Origin: Bacteroidales bacterium
GTDB lineage: Bacteria > Bacteroidota > Bacteroidia > Bacteroidales > VadinHA17
Length of the DNA stretch: 25,568 bases
NCBI GenBank assembly: GCA_016715075.1
Contig: JADKBK010000025.1
Span: 1-25,568, forward strand
Direction of reading: 5' to 3'
Position numbers and translations under genes: made by a program. The notes below the pieces were generated by a model, which worked only from the letters and a program-made list of their open reading frames with translations, was not told the origin of the DNA and made no database searches. Below, piece after piece: positions 5,511 through 15,997 of the stretch (within the stretch, counting starts at the first letter, position 1; each line of letters starts with the position of its first letter).

Positions 5511-8500
5511 TGCCGGTTGAACTTCAACAGCCGGGGAAAGGAGGTATTTATCACTGCAGCCATTTTCTGAATACGCCCATAAGGTAATGTCATACAAACC
5601 CTCCTCCATATATTTATGGTATGGCTCAGCTACCTTAGAGGTGTCTCCGTCTCCAAAGTCCCACAGGTAGTAACTTGCTCCCTCGCTGAGGTTGAAACAC
5701 CTGATCCTCTCATCATTAACGAAGACCTTAGCCGGAGAAACTTCGAAATAGGCCTTTGGTGAAGCATAAACATTGACCAACTGTGACTTCATGGAAGTGC
5801 CGCCAGGACCAGTAACCGTCAGCTCAACACGGTAAATACCCGGATCAAAATAGGTATATGTCGGATTTTTGGCCGTAGATGAACTGCCATCACCAAACTC
5901 CCACTTATAAGAAGTACCCGGAATCTCTGTGTTAAGTGAGGTGTTGTTTATTACCAGAGCCAGTGGTTCGCAACCCGATGGCAGAGAATCAAAATCTGCA
6001 ACCGGCGGAATATGTGTTACCATAACCTCATGGGAAACCGTTTCCGTACAACTTGAATTGCTTGCAGTAAGCGTTACTGTGAACGTTCCGACATTTGTAT
6101 ATGTATTTGTCGGATCCTGAACTGTGGATGAATTTCCATCCCCGAAGGTCCATAACCAGTTCCATGTGCCGGCATTGGTCTCATTTGTAAATACTACAGG
6201 ATTTCCTGCAGCATTGAATACCTGTGTCGGTGGATTGGCTGAGAACTGAGGCAGAGGAACGGGCATAACAACAATATCCAGTGTCTTCACATCAGTGCAG
6301 TTATAGAATGATGTTGTCGTAAGAGTAACAGTCCGGACAACCGGTGCTGCCGTAAAGTTCGTATAGAGATGACTGGTATTGTGAGTTGCATATCCGCTCG
6401 GACCATCGCCATAATCCCAGAAGTACTTGCTGGCACCTGTCAATGCGGTGAAAGCTATCGAATTGCCGCTGCAGACAGTATCTGTGCTTGCCGTGAATGT
6501 AGCATTAATTGATGGGAAGATAGTCACCATAGAGGTAAATGTATCCAGACACCCACCGGCAGAACGGACTGTCAGCTTAACATTGCGGTATTCAATTGCA
6601 GAAGAACTTGTATTTGTAAACTGATGTACCGGGTTGGGATTTATGGAGTCGATAGGTGAACCATCATCAAAGTCCCACCAGAATTTGGAGAGCCCGGTTA
6701 CATCTTTTGAGAAAGATATTGTAGCCGGTGTACATCCGCTGTTCATATCCCAGGTGTAGGAAGCATCCGGGGCATCAACTACTACAGAAACATCATCACT
6801 ACCTGTGCATCCTCTGCTGTCTTTTACCTTGTATGTCAGCAGATAAGTTCCTGCGATCTGTGAATTGAATGAAGGCGACTGGATGTAGTAATTATTAAGT
6901 GGTCCCACATCTCCTGTCCATAAATGAGTGGCCCAGATGCCGGATCCACCTGAAGGATTTCCATTGATAACGAGAGGAACTCCTCCGCAGGCATGTATTG
7001 GATCAACTCCGCTGAAATCAACAACCGGATTGGCAAAAACAGTAAGTGTTGCGCTGTTCGAGTAAACTGTAATGCATTTTGCCTTCAATGACAACCTGTA
7101 CTGGTTTCCATTAAGGCTAACCGGCACACTTGAGAGGGTAAGCTGCTGGGATGTTGATCCGCTGTAAATAGCATCATCATATATTTCATTCCAGACGCCT
7201 CCGCTGAATACCTGCCACCTCAGGGAATCTATCATACCAGAACCGTTTGCACTGAAAAGCAATGGTCCGCTGCCGTCACATATTGACTTATTGACAGGAT
7301 TGAGTGTCACTACCGGTGGATTGTTGACCCTGAGCACTGCAAAATTGGAGTATACAGGTACCCCGCAGATCCCACCCACTATTACTCTGAATATATAGTT
7401 ATTAAATGTACCCGGAGCATTTGTGATTGTCAGAGTATTAAGATTTGATCCGCTGAAATTAGCATCGTTGACAACATTAACAAATCCAGCTCCCCTGTTA
7501 ACCTGCCACTGATATGTAATATTTGTTCCGGTGGCTGTAACACTGAAGGTTGCACCAGTATTCATGCAGATGGTAGTGTCTTTTGGCTGAGTAACTATCT
7601 CGGGTGGGGTATTTACTGTCAGATCGGCATCGTTTGATGTCACTGTTGTAGCACAGCCGCTGACAACAGCGTGATAAATAAAGCCGTTCATCAGCCTGGT
7701 GGCTCCGAACAGGTTGAGTGTTGAAGCCGTTGCCCCGAAGTATATTCCTCCGTCAGTAACCGGATTGAATCCGCTGCCTTCATCTACATACCACTGGTAT
7801 GTAAGATCAGTACCCGTAGCGGTTACATTGTACGTGATCATGCCGAATTCACATGTTGTTCTGTCAACCGGCTGGACTGTTATGACGGGTAATGTTCTTA
7901 CAGTCACTGTAGCTGTGCCTATCAGGTTAGCTGAAGGGCTCAGGATCTCACAGTTGTTGGCATCCCTTACTCTCAGAACACGATATGTTGTTGTTAATAA
8001 AGGAGATACAATAATATCGGATCCGCTGATATAGCCTGTGATCGTGCCATGATTTTCAATGTCCAGTTCAAATGGTCCTGTTCCCATCATCATGTTGACC
8101 TTCAGTATTGAAGTCTGTGACGGGCAGATTGTTTCCCCTCCTGACAAAATTGCAAGAGGCAGTGGATTAACGATTATCCCGATAACATTGCTGTAAACTG
8201 GTGCGCACATTCCGGATGTAACCATTCTCCTGTAATAAAGAGTTGTTGCTGCCGCAGGAGCAGGTGTGTATTGATTTGCATTTGCACCAGCTATGTTTAT
8301 GAATGGGCCGGCCGCTGCAGATCCGTATTGCCATTGATAGACATAGGCTGCAGGACCGCCGCTGGCAGCAACTGTCTCTGTTAGCTGAGCCGGATCGGAT
8401 CCGCTGCAGATCACCTGACCGGCTGCAATTGTACCCGGTGTCAGAAGCGCAGGCTGAGTGATGATAATTGATGCCTGGGCCGAACATCCTTTCTGATCGG

Positions 8501-11500
8501 TAACTAAAACAGTAACTGTTCCGGCACCTGCACCAAAGAAGGTCTGGGAATTGAATCCCGGGAATGATATTGTCGCCCCTGCCGTATTGGTGATAACGGT
8601 AAAGGTATACGGCATGGTTCCTCCTGAGGCATAGAATGTTCCTGTTCCGCTGTTATCACCGAAACAGTTCAGTGCTATGTTCCCTGTGGATGTCAATGCA
8701 AGTAATACTGGTTCCGTGATCACCAGATTTGGATATAGCATCACTGAACATGCGGTATGTGCCGCATCGCGGATCCTTATATCATAGGTGCCCGGAATAA
8801 TATTTGTGTAATTTCCGGATGGCTGCCATGATGTCCCTCCGTTTATCGAATATTCATAAGTTCCATAGCCACCTGACGGGGCTGTTATGGAAATAGTTCC
8901 ATCGTTCGCCCCATTGCAGGAGACATCTGTTTTGGAGACTGTAGCTGATAGCAGTCCGGGCTGGGTAATGGAGTATGCACTGTTAAGTACAATTACACAT
9001 CCGATATGAGCCGCATCCCTGATCAGAATATTGTATGTCCCGTTTGTAAGAGCTGCAAAGGTGCCTGAGGCCTGCCATGAGCCTCCTCCGTTGATGCTGT
9101 ATTCGTAAGTGCCATAACCGCCGGCAGCACCGGAGATGGTTATTGTGCCATCATTCCCGCCAAAGCATGACACATTGGTGCTTGCAATTGTTGCAGAAAG
9201 AACTGCAGGCTGTGTTATTGACAATGCAGGATTGAGGATTATTACACAACCGGTGTTGGCTGCATCTCTTATTCTTACATTATATGATCCCGGTGCAAGA
9301 TTATTAAATGTGCCTGATCCCTGCCATGTTGTTCCGCCGTTTATGCTGAACTGATATGTACCGTAACCACCTGTCGGATTTGTAATTGTTATAATACCAT
9401 TGGCGGCATTGAAACAGGTCACCATTGTTGGAGTAACGGTAGCACTTAGGACTGCCGGCTGAGTGATCACAAGCGCAGCATTAAGCACTATCACGCATCC
9501 TGTATGTGCTGCATCACGGATCTGAACGTTATAGGTTCCCGGAGACAAAGCGCTGAAGCTGCCTGAAGCCTGCCACGAACCGCCACCGCTTATACTGTAT
9601 TCATAGGTGCCATATCCTCCTGTTGCACCGAAGATTGTAATCGTACCATCATTGCTTCCGTTGCAGCTGACATTGGCAGATGACACCATAGCCGCAAGAA
9701 CAGGTGGTTCAGTTATTCTCAGCGATCCGTTAAGTATAATGATGCATCCGATGTTGGCTGCATCGCGGATCTGAACATTATAAAATCCCGGAGTCAGGGC
9801 TGTGAAACTGCCCGATGCCTGCCAGGTTGAACCTCCATTAACAGAATATTCATAGGTTCCATAACCGCCAAGAGGATTGGTTATTGTTATAGTACCATCC
9901 CCTGCACCATAGCAGGTGACATTGGTACTCGCCACAGTTGCCGAAAGAACAGGAGGCTGCGTAATAATCACGGCAGCATTCAGAACAATCTCACATGTGA
10001 TGTTTGCCGCATCTCTTATCCTTACATTATAAGTAGAAGGTACAAGTCCGGTAAAGCTTCCGGAGCTCTGCCAGGAGGTACCTCCGTTAATCGAATAGCT
10101 GTAGGTTCCATAACCTCCAAGAGGATTGGTTATCGTTATTGTCCCGTTATTTGCTCCGAAACAGGTTACATTCGTCGACGCTACAGTTCCTGACAGTATT
10201 GCCGGCTGGGTAATCACCAGGGCAGGATTAAGGATGATGACACAGGCAATATGCGCCCTGTCTCTTATCCTTACATCATATGAACCGGGAATCAGGTTTG
10301 TGAATGTACCTGTTGCCTGCCATGTAACTCCTCCATCCCTGCTGTAATCATAGGTCCCGTAACCGCCCTGAGGATTTGTAACAGTTATCGTTCCGTTATT
10401 GGCGCCGAAGCATGAGATATTCGTTGATGAAACGGTTGCAGAGAGGATGGTAGGCTCTGTTATCGCAAGCGCACTGTTAAGAATAATCTCACATGCTGTA
10501 TGAGCGGCATCCCTGATCCTGACGTCATAGGATCCGGGTATCAGTCCGTTAAACAATCCTGAAGCCTGCCATCCGGTACCGCCATCAATGGAATATTGAT
10601 AAGTACCGTATCCGCCTGCAGGAGCTGTTATATTTATGATCCCGTCATTGGCGCCGTTGCAGGTGACATTTGTTGGTGTAACAACAGCATTCAGGATTGC
10701 AGGCTGTGTGATTGCAAGGGAGTTGTTAAGGATTATAACACAACCAAAATGCGCTGCATCCCTTATTCTGACATTATAGTTACCGGGAACAAGCGCTGTA
10801 AAGTTGCCCGAAGCCTGCCATGATCCTCCTCCGTTGACACTGTATTCATATGTTCCGTAACCGCCGGCAGGTGAGCTGATGGTTATAGTCCCGTCACTTC
10901 CGCCGAAGCATGTCACATCAGTTTTCGCTAATGTAGCTGACAGAACTGCCGGCTGGGTAATCGTCAGGGCTGCGTTCAGGATAATAACACAGGCCGTATT
11001 GGCTGCATCACGTATCTGAACATTGTAGGTAGCAGGGGCCAGATTGGTGAAGTTGCCTGATCCTGACCATGTGGTTCCTCCGTTAATGGTATACTGGTAT
11101 GAACCATATCCGCCTGCAGGAGCGGTAATGCTTATTATTCCGTCATTGGCGCCATTACAGGTTACATTTGCCGGTGTTATGGAAGCGCTTAGTACGGCAG
11201 GCTGTGTGATGATCAGAGCCGAATTAAGAACTATGATACAACCTGTGTGAGCAGCATCACGGATCTGAACGTTATATGTTGCAGGTGCAAGGCCGGTAAA
11301 GCTTCCTGAGGCCTGCCATCCGCCTCCTCCGTTAATGCTGTACTGGTATGTACCATAGCCGCCTGAGGGGGAAGAGATTGTTATCGTTCCATCACCAGCA
11401 CCATTACATGTCACATTTGTGCTGGCAATATTTGCTGATAAGGTGTTGGGTTCAGTTATCCTGAGAGAACTATTGAGAGTTATGACGCAACCTGTATTTG

Positions 11501-11960
11501 CCGCATCACGTATCTGGACATTATAAAATCCCGGAGTCAGCGCTGTGAAGCTGCCAGAAGCCTGCCATGATCCTCCGCCGTTAATTGTATACTCATAAGT
11601 GCCATACCCTCCGGCAGGTGCCGAAATTGTTATTGTACCGTCGTTGGCGCTGTTGCATGTGACATTGGTACTGGCTGTTGCAGCAGAAAGTACAGCAGGC
11701 TGGGTAATCACAAGTGCTGCATTTAGTATTATTTCACAGGCCGGGTATGAGGCATCTCTTATCTGTACATTATATGTTGCCGGTGCAAGACCGCTGAAGA
11801 TCCCTGAACTCTGCCATGTTGTTCCTCCATTGACAGAATAACCATAGGTGCCGTAACCACCCAGAGGATTGGATATGGTTATAGTTCCGTTATTGGCGCC
11901 GAAGCAGGTCACATTGGCCGGTGTAACAGTACCGGAGAGAACAGCCGGCTGCGTTATCAC
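5196..11960 (-). CDS. Adhesin C-terminal fragment: SprB repeats, Ig-like, five PKD domains, T9SS type B sorting domain
   Basis: This is the 3' part of the giant gene, 2254 residues from the first in-frame ATG; that ATG (ITQP linker) is internal, not a true start. Residues 1 to about 1085 are thirteen 83-residue SprB units. A divergent SprB-like unit with NCFGDNSGTG follows to about 1165, then Ig-like domains with YQWYVDEG and YQWQVNRG to about 1725. Five PKD domains then show WWDFDDGS, YFWDYGDG, WLWTFGDGNS, YKWEFGDGSS and YLWDFGDGD. Residues about 2151-2254 are the gliding-motility-associated C-terminal domain (TIGR04131 type), with FTPNKDGEID, LQVFNRLGVLIFES and PQGVYVWYV. The domain set predicts surface export through the type IX system. 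The frame joins the next fragment upstream through a 1-nt deletion at 12017/12018. Confidence 0.88.
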   Translation of the reverse strand: MITQPAVLSGTVTPANVTCFGANNGTITISNPLGGYGTYGYSVNGGTTWQSSGIFSGLAPATYNVQIRDASYPACEIILNAALVITQPAVLSAATASTNVTCNSANDGTITISAPAGGYGTYEYTINGGGSWQASGSFTALTPGFYNVQIRDAANTGCVITLNSSLRITEPNTLSANIASTNVTCNGAGDGTITISSPSGGYGTYQYSINGGGGWQASGSFTGLAPATYNVQIRDAAHTGCIIVLNSALIITQPAVLSASITPANVTCNGANDGIISITAPAGGYGSYQYTINGGTTWSGSGNFTNLAPATYNVQIRDAANTACVIILNAALTITQPAVLSATLAKTDVTCFGGSDGTITISSPAGGYGTYEYSVNGGGSWQASGNFTALVPGNYNVRIRDAAHFGCVIILNNSLAITQPAILNAVVTPTNVTCNGANDGIINITAPAGGYGTYQYSIDGGTGWQASGLFNGLIPGSYDVRIRDAAHTACEIILNSALAITEPTILSATVSSTNISCFGANNGTITVTNPQGGYGTYDYSRDGGVTWQATGTFTNLIPGSYDVRIRDRAHIACVIILNPALVITQPAILSGTVASTNVTCFGANNGTITITNPLGGYGTYSYSINGGTSWQSSGSFTGLVPSTYNVRIRDAANITCEIVLNAAVIITQPPVLSATVASTNVTCYGAGDGTITITNPLGGYGTYEYSVNGGSTWQASGSFTALTPGFYNVQIRDAANIGCIIILNGSLRITEPPVLAAMVSSANVSCNGSNDGTITIFGATGGYGTYEYSISGGGSWQASGSFSALSPGTYNVQIRDAAHTGCVIVLNAALVITQPAVLSATVTPTMVTCFNAANGIITITNPTGGYGTYQFSINGGTTWQGSGTFNNLAPGSYNVRIRDAANTGCVIILNPALSITQPAVLSATIASTNVSCFGGNDGTITISGAAGGYGTYEYSINGGGSWQASGTFAALTNGTYNILIRDAAHIGCVIVLNSAYSITQPGLLSATVSKTDVSCNGANDGTISITAPSGGYGTYEYSINGGTSWQPSGNYTNIIPGTYDIRIRDAAHTACSVMLYPNLVITEPVLLALTSTGNIALNCFGDNSGTGTFYASGGTMPYTFTVITNTAGATISFPGFNSQTFFGAGAGTVTVLVTDQKGCSAQASIIITQPALLTPGTIAAGQVICSGSDPAQLTETVAASGGPAAYVYQWQYGSAAAGPFINIAGANANQYTPAPAAATTLYYRRMVTSGMCAPVYSNVIGIIVNPLPLAILSGGETICPSQTSILKVNMMMGTGPFELDIENHGTITGYISGSDIIVSPLLTTTYRVLRVRDANNCEILSPSANLIGTATVTVRTLPVITVQPVDRTTCEFGMITYNVTATGTDLTYQWYVDEGSGFNPVTDGGIYFGATASTLNLFGATRLMNGFIYHAVVSGCATTVTSNDADLTVNTPPEIVTQPKDTTICMNTGATFSVTATGTNITYQWQVNRGAGFVNVVNDANFSGSNLNTLTITNAPGTFNNYIFRVIVGGICGVPVYSNFAVLRVNNPPVVTLNPVNKSICDGSGPLLFSANGSGMIDSLRWQVFSGGVWNEIYDDAIYSGSTSQQLTLSSVPVSLNGNQYRLSLKAKCITVYSNSATLTVFANPVVDFSGVDPIHACGGVPLVINGNPSGGSGIWATHLWTGDVGPLNNYYIQSPSFNSQIAGTYLLTYKVKDSRGCTGSDDVSVVVDAPDASYTWDMNSGCTPATISFSKDVTGLSKFWWDFDDGSPIDSINPNPVHQFTNTSSSAIEYRNVKLTVRSAGGCLDTFTSMVTIFPSINATFTASTDTVCSGNSIAFTALTGASKYFWDYGDGPSGYATHNTSHLYTNFTAAPVVRTVTLTTTSFYNCTDVKTLDIVVMPVPLPQFSANPPTQVFNAAGNPVVFTNETNAGTWNWLWTFGDGNSSTVQDPTNTYTNVGTFTVTLTASNSSCTETVSHEVMVTHIPPVADFDSLPSGCEPLALVINNTSLNTEIPGTSYKWEFGDGSSSTAKNPTYTYFDPGIYRVELTVTGPGGTSMKSQLVNVYASPKAYFEVSPAKVFVNDERIRCFNLSEGASYYLWDFGDGDTSKVAEPYHKYMEEGLYDITLWAYSENGCSDKYLLSPAVEVQPAGDIRFSTVFTPNKDGEIDMDHLPTGGTEIDQFFFPPIRVKVLKYKLQVFNRLGVLIFESRDINKPWNGYYKGQLCPQGVYVWYVEGKYENGEPFKKIGDVTLLH

Positions 11961-14926
11961 CAGGGCAGGATTAAGAATAATGACACAGGCAGGATGAGCC
12001 CTGTCTCTTATCCTTACTCATAGGAACCCGGTATCAGATTAGTGAAGATCCCTGTTGCCTGCCATGTAGTACCTCCATCCCTGCTGTAATCATAGGTCCC
12101 GTAACCGCCTGCAGGGTTATTTATAGTTATTGTACCGTTATTTGCTCCAAAGCAGGTTACATTAGCCGAATTGACATTTGCGCTCAGAACAGCCGGTTCG
12201 CTAATGGTCAGTGCATTATTGAGTACGATCACGCATCCGGTATGGGCAGCATCCCTTATCCTTACGTCATAGGTAGCCGGTGCCAGTCCGTTGAAAACTC
12301 CTGTTCCCTGCCACCCTGTACCACCATCAATTGAGTACTCATAAGTCCCGTATCCACCTGTCGGGGAAGTAATACTTATGATCCCGTCATTTGATCCGTT
12401 GCAGGATACATTAGTCGGAGTCACAGCAGCATTGAGGATTGCCGATTGAGTAATCTGCAGTGCATTGTTCAGAACTATCACACATGAAGTATGTGCAGCA
12501 TCTCTTATCTGTACATTGTAATTGCCCGGACCCTGATCGGTGAAGCTGCCGGAAGCCTGCCATGATCCGCCTCCGTTTATGCTGTATTCATAAGTCCCAT
12601 AGCCGCCTGCTGGTGACGAAATTGTTATTGTACCGTCACCGGCTCCGAAGCAGGTAATATTGGTTCTGGCAACCACAGCCGAAAGAACCGCCGGCTGGGT
12701 GATAACCAATGCTCCGTTAAGAGTAATCACGCATGCGGTGTTGGCAGCATCCCTGATCCTTACATTATATGTTGCAGGCGAAAGATTGGTAAAGTTTCCA
12801 AGTCCGCTCCATGTCGTGCCTCCATTGATACTGTATTCATATGTCCCGTATCCGCCCGTTGCTCCGGTAATAGCAATTATACCATTATTTGCCCCGAAGC
12901 AGGAGACGTTTGTCGGTGTCACCGTTGCTGCAAGAACTGCCGGTTCGGTAATGGGCAATGCAGCATTCAGCGTAATGACACAGGCAGTCTGGGCTGCATC
13001 ACGGATCTGGACATTATAATTTCCTGGTGTAAGCCCGGCAAATGATCCTGATGCCTGCCATGAGCCTCCTCCGTTGATACTGTACTGGTAGGTTCCATAT
13101 CCACCCGAAGGAGAAGTTATAGTAATAGTACCGTTTGCTGCTCCGTTACAGGTAATATTTGTCCTGGCAACATTTGCGCTTAGAACAGCTGGTTCAGTAA
13201 CATTTACTGACCCGTTAACCGTAATAATACATGAAGGATTGGCTGCATCCCTTATCCGCACATTATAGAATCCCGGAATCAGTCCGGTGAAGCTGTTTGA
13301 TACCTGCCATGTCGAGCCTCCATTGATGGTATATTCATATGTTCCGTAGCCGCCGGCTGCTCCGTTAATTGTTATTGTACCATCCGCAGCACCGTTGCAT
13401 GTTACATTTGTTCTCACCAGTGATGCCGACAGAACTGCAGGCTGTGTGATAACTACAGCCGGATTTAGGGCAATGATACAACCGGTATGAGCTGCATCAC
13501 GGATCCTGATATTATATGTCCCGGGTACAAGATTGGTAAAGTTGCCTGATCCCTGCCATGATGTTCCGCCATTGATACTGTAACTATAACTTCCATAACC
13601 TCCTGTAGGAGACGATATTGTAATTGTACCATCACCTGCGCTGAAGCATGTAACATTGGTTGAAGCAACAGCTGCATTCAGAACAGCTGGCTCAGAGATC
13701 ACCACAGCAGCGTCAAGCGTGATAAAGCATCCGATATGAGCTCTGTCTCTCATCCTGACATCATATGTTGCTGGTGTGAGTCCTGAGAATGTTGGTGAAT
13801 CCTGCCATGCCGCTCCGCCATTGATGGTGTACTGATAAGTCCCGTACCCTCCGGCTGAATTGTTAATATTGATTACTCCATCATTGGCGCCGAAACAGGT
13901 AACATCAGTATCTATAACCAAGCCTGAAAGTGCTGCTGGCTGGGTGATCTGAAGACCGGCATTTAGAATTATTTCACAGGCCGTATGTGCAGCATCCCTG
14001 ATCCGGACATCATATGTCCCGGGCACAAGTGCGTTAAACAACCCTGCGCCCTGCCAGACAGTACCGCCGTCAATGGTGTATTCGTAAGTCCCATAACCTC
14101 CTGTCGGGGCGGTGATACTAATTATCCCGTCATTGGCCCCATTGCAGGTTATATTCGTTGATGCAACAGATGCAGCAAGAACTGCAGGCTGTGATACAAT
14201 AAGAGCGTTATTCAGTACAATATAGCATCCTGTGTATGCGGCATCACGTATCTGGACATTGTAAGTTCCGGGTGCAAGATTTATAAAGCTTCCTGTATTC
14301 TGCCATGATCCGCCTCCGTTAATACTGTATTCATATGTTCCATGTCCGCCTGCAGCGGCAGAGACTGTTATAGAACCGTCTGTTGAGCCAAAGCAGGAGA
14401 TATTTGTACTATTAACAGTTGCAGAAAGAATTACCGGCTGGGCGATTGTTAGTGATGTAAGAGGGATATCGCATGCAGTATTGACTGCATCTCTTATCCT
14501 GACATTATAGTTACCCGGAACCAGATTGGTAAAGTTGCCTGATCCCTGCCATGTTGTACCGCCATTTATTGAATATCCGTAGGTTCCATAACCTCCGGTG
14601 GGCGACGATATCACTATCGATCCGTTGTTTGCTCCAAAACAATTTACATCTGTACTCACGACAGTTGCATTCAGAACTGCCGGCTGGGTTATCAGAAGTG
14701 CACCATTCAGGGTAAGCATACATGTCGGATTAGTGGCATCCCTCATAATGACATTGTATGTACCAGGGGCCAGTCCTGTGAAATTTGGTGATGCCTGCCA
14801 TGATCCACCTCCGCTTACTGAGAATTCATGAGTACCTGCACCACCCACAGCACCCGATATAGTGATTGTTCCGTCGGAAGCCCCGAAGCAGGTGATATTT
14901 GTTCCCGCAGCAGAACCATTCAGAAC
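8706..14926 (-). repeat. 25 tandem SprB-type repeats (83 aa, 249 bp) with a seven-unit higher-order period
   Basis: Each unit follows the pattern VLSATV-x-STNVTC-(F/N)-GANDGTI, GGYGTYEYSINGG, WQ, then LAPGTYNVQIRDAAHT-x-C and ends ITQP. Spacing is 249 bp (for example acattgg at 11911 and 11662). The units match the SprB repeat family of T9SS adhesins. Each carries two Cys. Rare variants recur every seventh unit: RDRAH in units 5, 12 and 19; PGFYNV in 7, 14 and 21. The same DNA motif tctct(t/c)atcc occurs at 10261, 12004 and 13746, that is 1743 and 1742 bp apart. Confidence 0.92.
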
Positions 14927-15997
14927 GGGTGGCTGGGTAAGCGTAATATTTGCTGATGAAGTGCAACCTTTTGTATCGAGAACATTAACTGCATAATAAC
15001 CGGCACTAAGACTGCCAATATCTTCCGTTGTCGCTGTAAATGAATCGGGACCTGTCCAGGAGATTCCGAAAGGAGCCGTGCCGGCAGTTATTGTCATATT
15101 AACTGCGCCTGTGTTTACATTGTAACAGATCAGGTTTGTTCCGCTCAGAGTAAGTACCGGAGGAAGATTAATACTTATAACTGCTGATCCGGATAATACT
15201 CCGGTACAGGAATTTCCATCGGTCAGTGAAGTCAGTGTGTATGTTGTATTTACAAGTGGTGAAACAGATACTGTATAAACACCTGTCGGGTGTGCAATAA
15301 CTGTGACCGGTGTTGTCCCATCGGTATATGTAAATGTGTACGGAGGAGTACCCGTAAAGGTAGCGGTGAGGGTGGTGGAAGCACCCCTGCACATCTCTGA
15401 CGTCCCGCTTATTGTACCTGTTGGTTTCGGGAAATATGATACTGTTGTGGTTCCCGTTCCAGTATTGGTACAATTTGCATCAGAAACATTCACTATTGTA
15501 TAAGTCCCGGCAAGAGTAACATTCAGGGTGTAAGGATCTGCAGCAGTATTTATTGGAGCCTGCGGAATACCATTCAGGGCATAGGTGAAACTGTATGGCC
15601 CTGTTCCGGTAAAGTCCACATTCAGGTTTCTTGAAGCGCCGTCGCATATAGTGGCTCCTCCTGATATTGTTGCTGTAGGAAGAGGATTGACTGTAACTGC
15701 AAAAGGGTTATGATTGGTGATACAGCCAGCCGCATTGGTTTCCCGAACAGAGATTGTTCCGCCCACATTGGCAAAGATCAGTGTTATTGAACTGGCAGAG
15801 GGATCACCTACTATTGCTGTTCCTCCGGGAATTGTCCAGCTGTAGACCGAACCAACCCTGTTTGTCACACTATAGACCTGTGTACTGTTCGCACAGACCA
15901 CAGCCGGTCCACTGACATTTTCAGGAGCAGGAACAGAATAAACCTGGACCGCCAATGTTGAAGAGATCTCCGCTGCAGGTGTAGGAGTTGGTCTCAT
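12014..15997 (-). CDS. Adhesin middle fragment: PKD-like and Ig-like domains, then twelve SprB units
   Basis: This is an internal piece of the giant gene, 1327 residues. Residues about 10-280 are Ig-like and PKD-like domains (YSWTIPGGTAIVG; GPYSFTYALNG; PPYTFTYTDG). Residues about 280-357 form a classical, divergent SprB unit (ICYNVNTGAVNMTITAGTAP). From 358 there are twelve regular 83-residue SprB units with two cysteines each. The first ATG is only a frame artefact: the true frame comes from the preceding fragment through a 1-nt insertion near 15961-15966, where SGD should run directly into STLAVQVYSVPAP. It ends at an artificial TAA at 12014-12016 inside the twelfth unit, where GSYDVRIRDRAH is expected. 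It has no function separate from the neighbouring fragments. Confidence 0.8.
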   Translation of the reverse strand: MRPTPTPAAEISSTLAVQVYSVPAPENVSGPAVVCANSTQVYSVTNRVGSVYSWTIPGGTAIVGDPSASSITLIFANVGGTISVRETNAAGCITNHNPFAVTVNPLPTATISGGATICDGASRNLNVDFTGTGPYSFTYALNGIPQAPINTAADPYTLNVTLAGTYTIVNVSDANCTNTGTGTTTVSYFPKPTGTISGTSEMCRGASTTLTATFTGTPPYTFTYTDGTTPVTVIAHPTGVYTVSVSPLVNTTYTLTSLTDGNSCTGVLSGSAVISINLPPVLTLSGTNLICYNVNTGAVNMTITAGTAPFGISWTGPDSFTATTEDIGSLSAGYYAVNVLDTKGCTSSANITLTQPPVLNGSAAGTNITCFGASDGTITISGAVGGAGTHEFSVSGGGSWQASPNFTGLAPGTYNVIMRDATNPTCMLTLNGALLITQPAVLNATVVSTDVNCFGANNGSIVISSPTGGYGTYGYSINGGTTWQGSGNFTNLVPGNYNVRIRDAVNTACDIPLTSLTIAQPVILSATVNSTNISCFGSTDGSITVSAAAGGHGTYEYSINGGGSWQNTGSFINLAPGTYNVQIRDAAYTGCYIVLNNALIVSQPAVLAASVASTNITCNGANDGIISITAPTGGYGTYEYTIDGGTVWQGAGLFNALVPGTYDVRIRDAAHTACEIILNAGLQITQPAALSGLVIDTDVTCFGANDGVININNSAGGYGTYQYTINGGAAWQDSPTFSGLTPATYDVRMRDRAHIGCFITLDAAVVISEPAVLNAAVASTNVTCFSAGDGTITISSPTGGYGSYSYSINGGTSWQGSGNFTNLVPGTYNIRIRDAAHTGCIIALNPAVVITQPAVLSASLVRTNVTCNGAADGTITINGAAGGYGTYEYTINGGSTWQVSNSFTGLIPGFYNVRIRDAANPSCIITVNGSVNVTEPAVLSANVARTNITCNGAANGTITITSPSGGYGTYQYSINGGGSWQASGSFAGLTPGNYNVQIRDAAQTACVITLNAALPITEPAVLAATVTPTNVSCFGANNGIIAITGATGGYGTYEYSINGGTTWSGLGNFTNLSPATYNVRIRDAANTACVITLNGALVITQPAVLSAVVARTNITCFGAGDGTITISSPAGGYGTYEYSINGGGSWQASGSFTDQGPGNYNVQIRDAAHTSCVIVLNNALQITQSAILNAAVTPTNVSCNGSNDGIISITSPTGGYGTYEYSIDGGTGWQGTGVFNGLAPATYDVRIRDAAHTGCVIVLNNALTISEPAVLSANVNSANVTCFGANNGTITINNPAGGYGTYDYSRDGGTTWQATGIFTNLIPGSYE

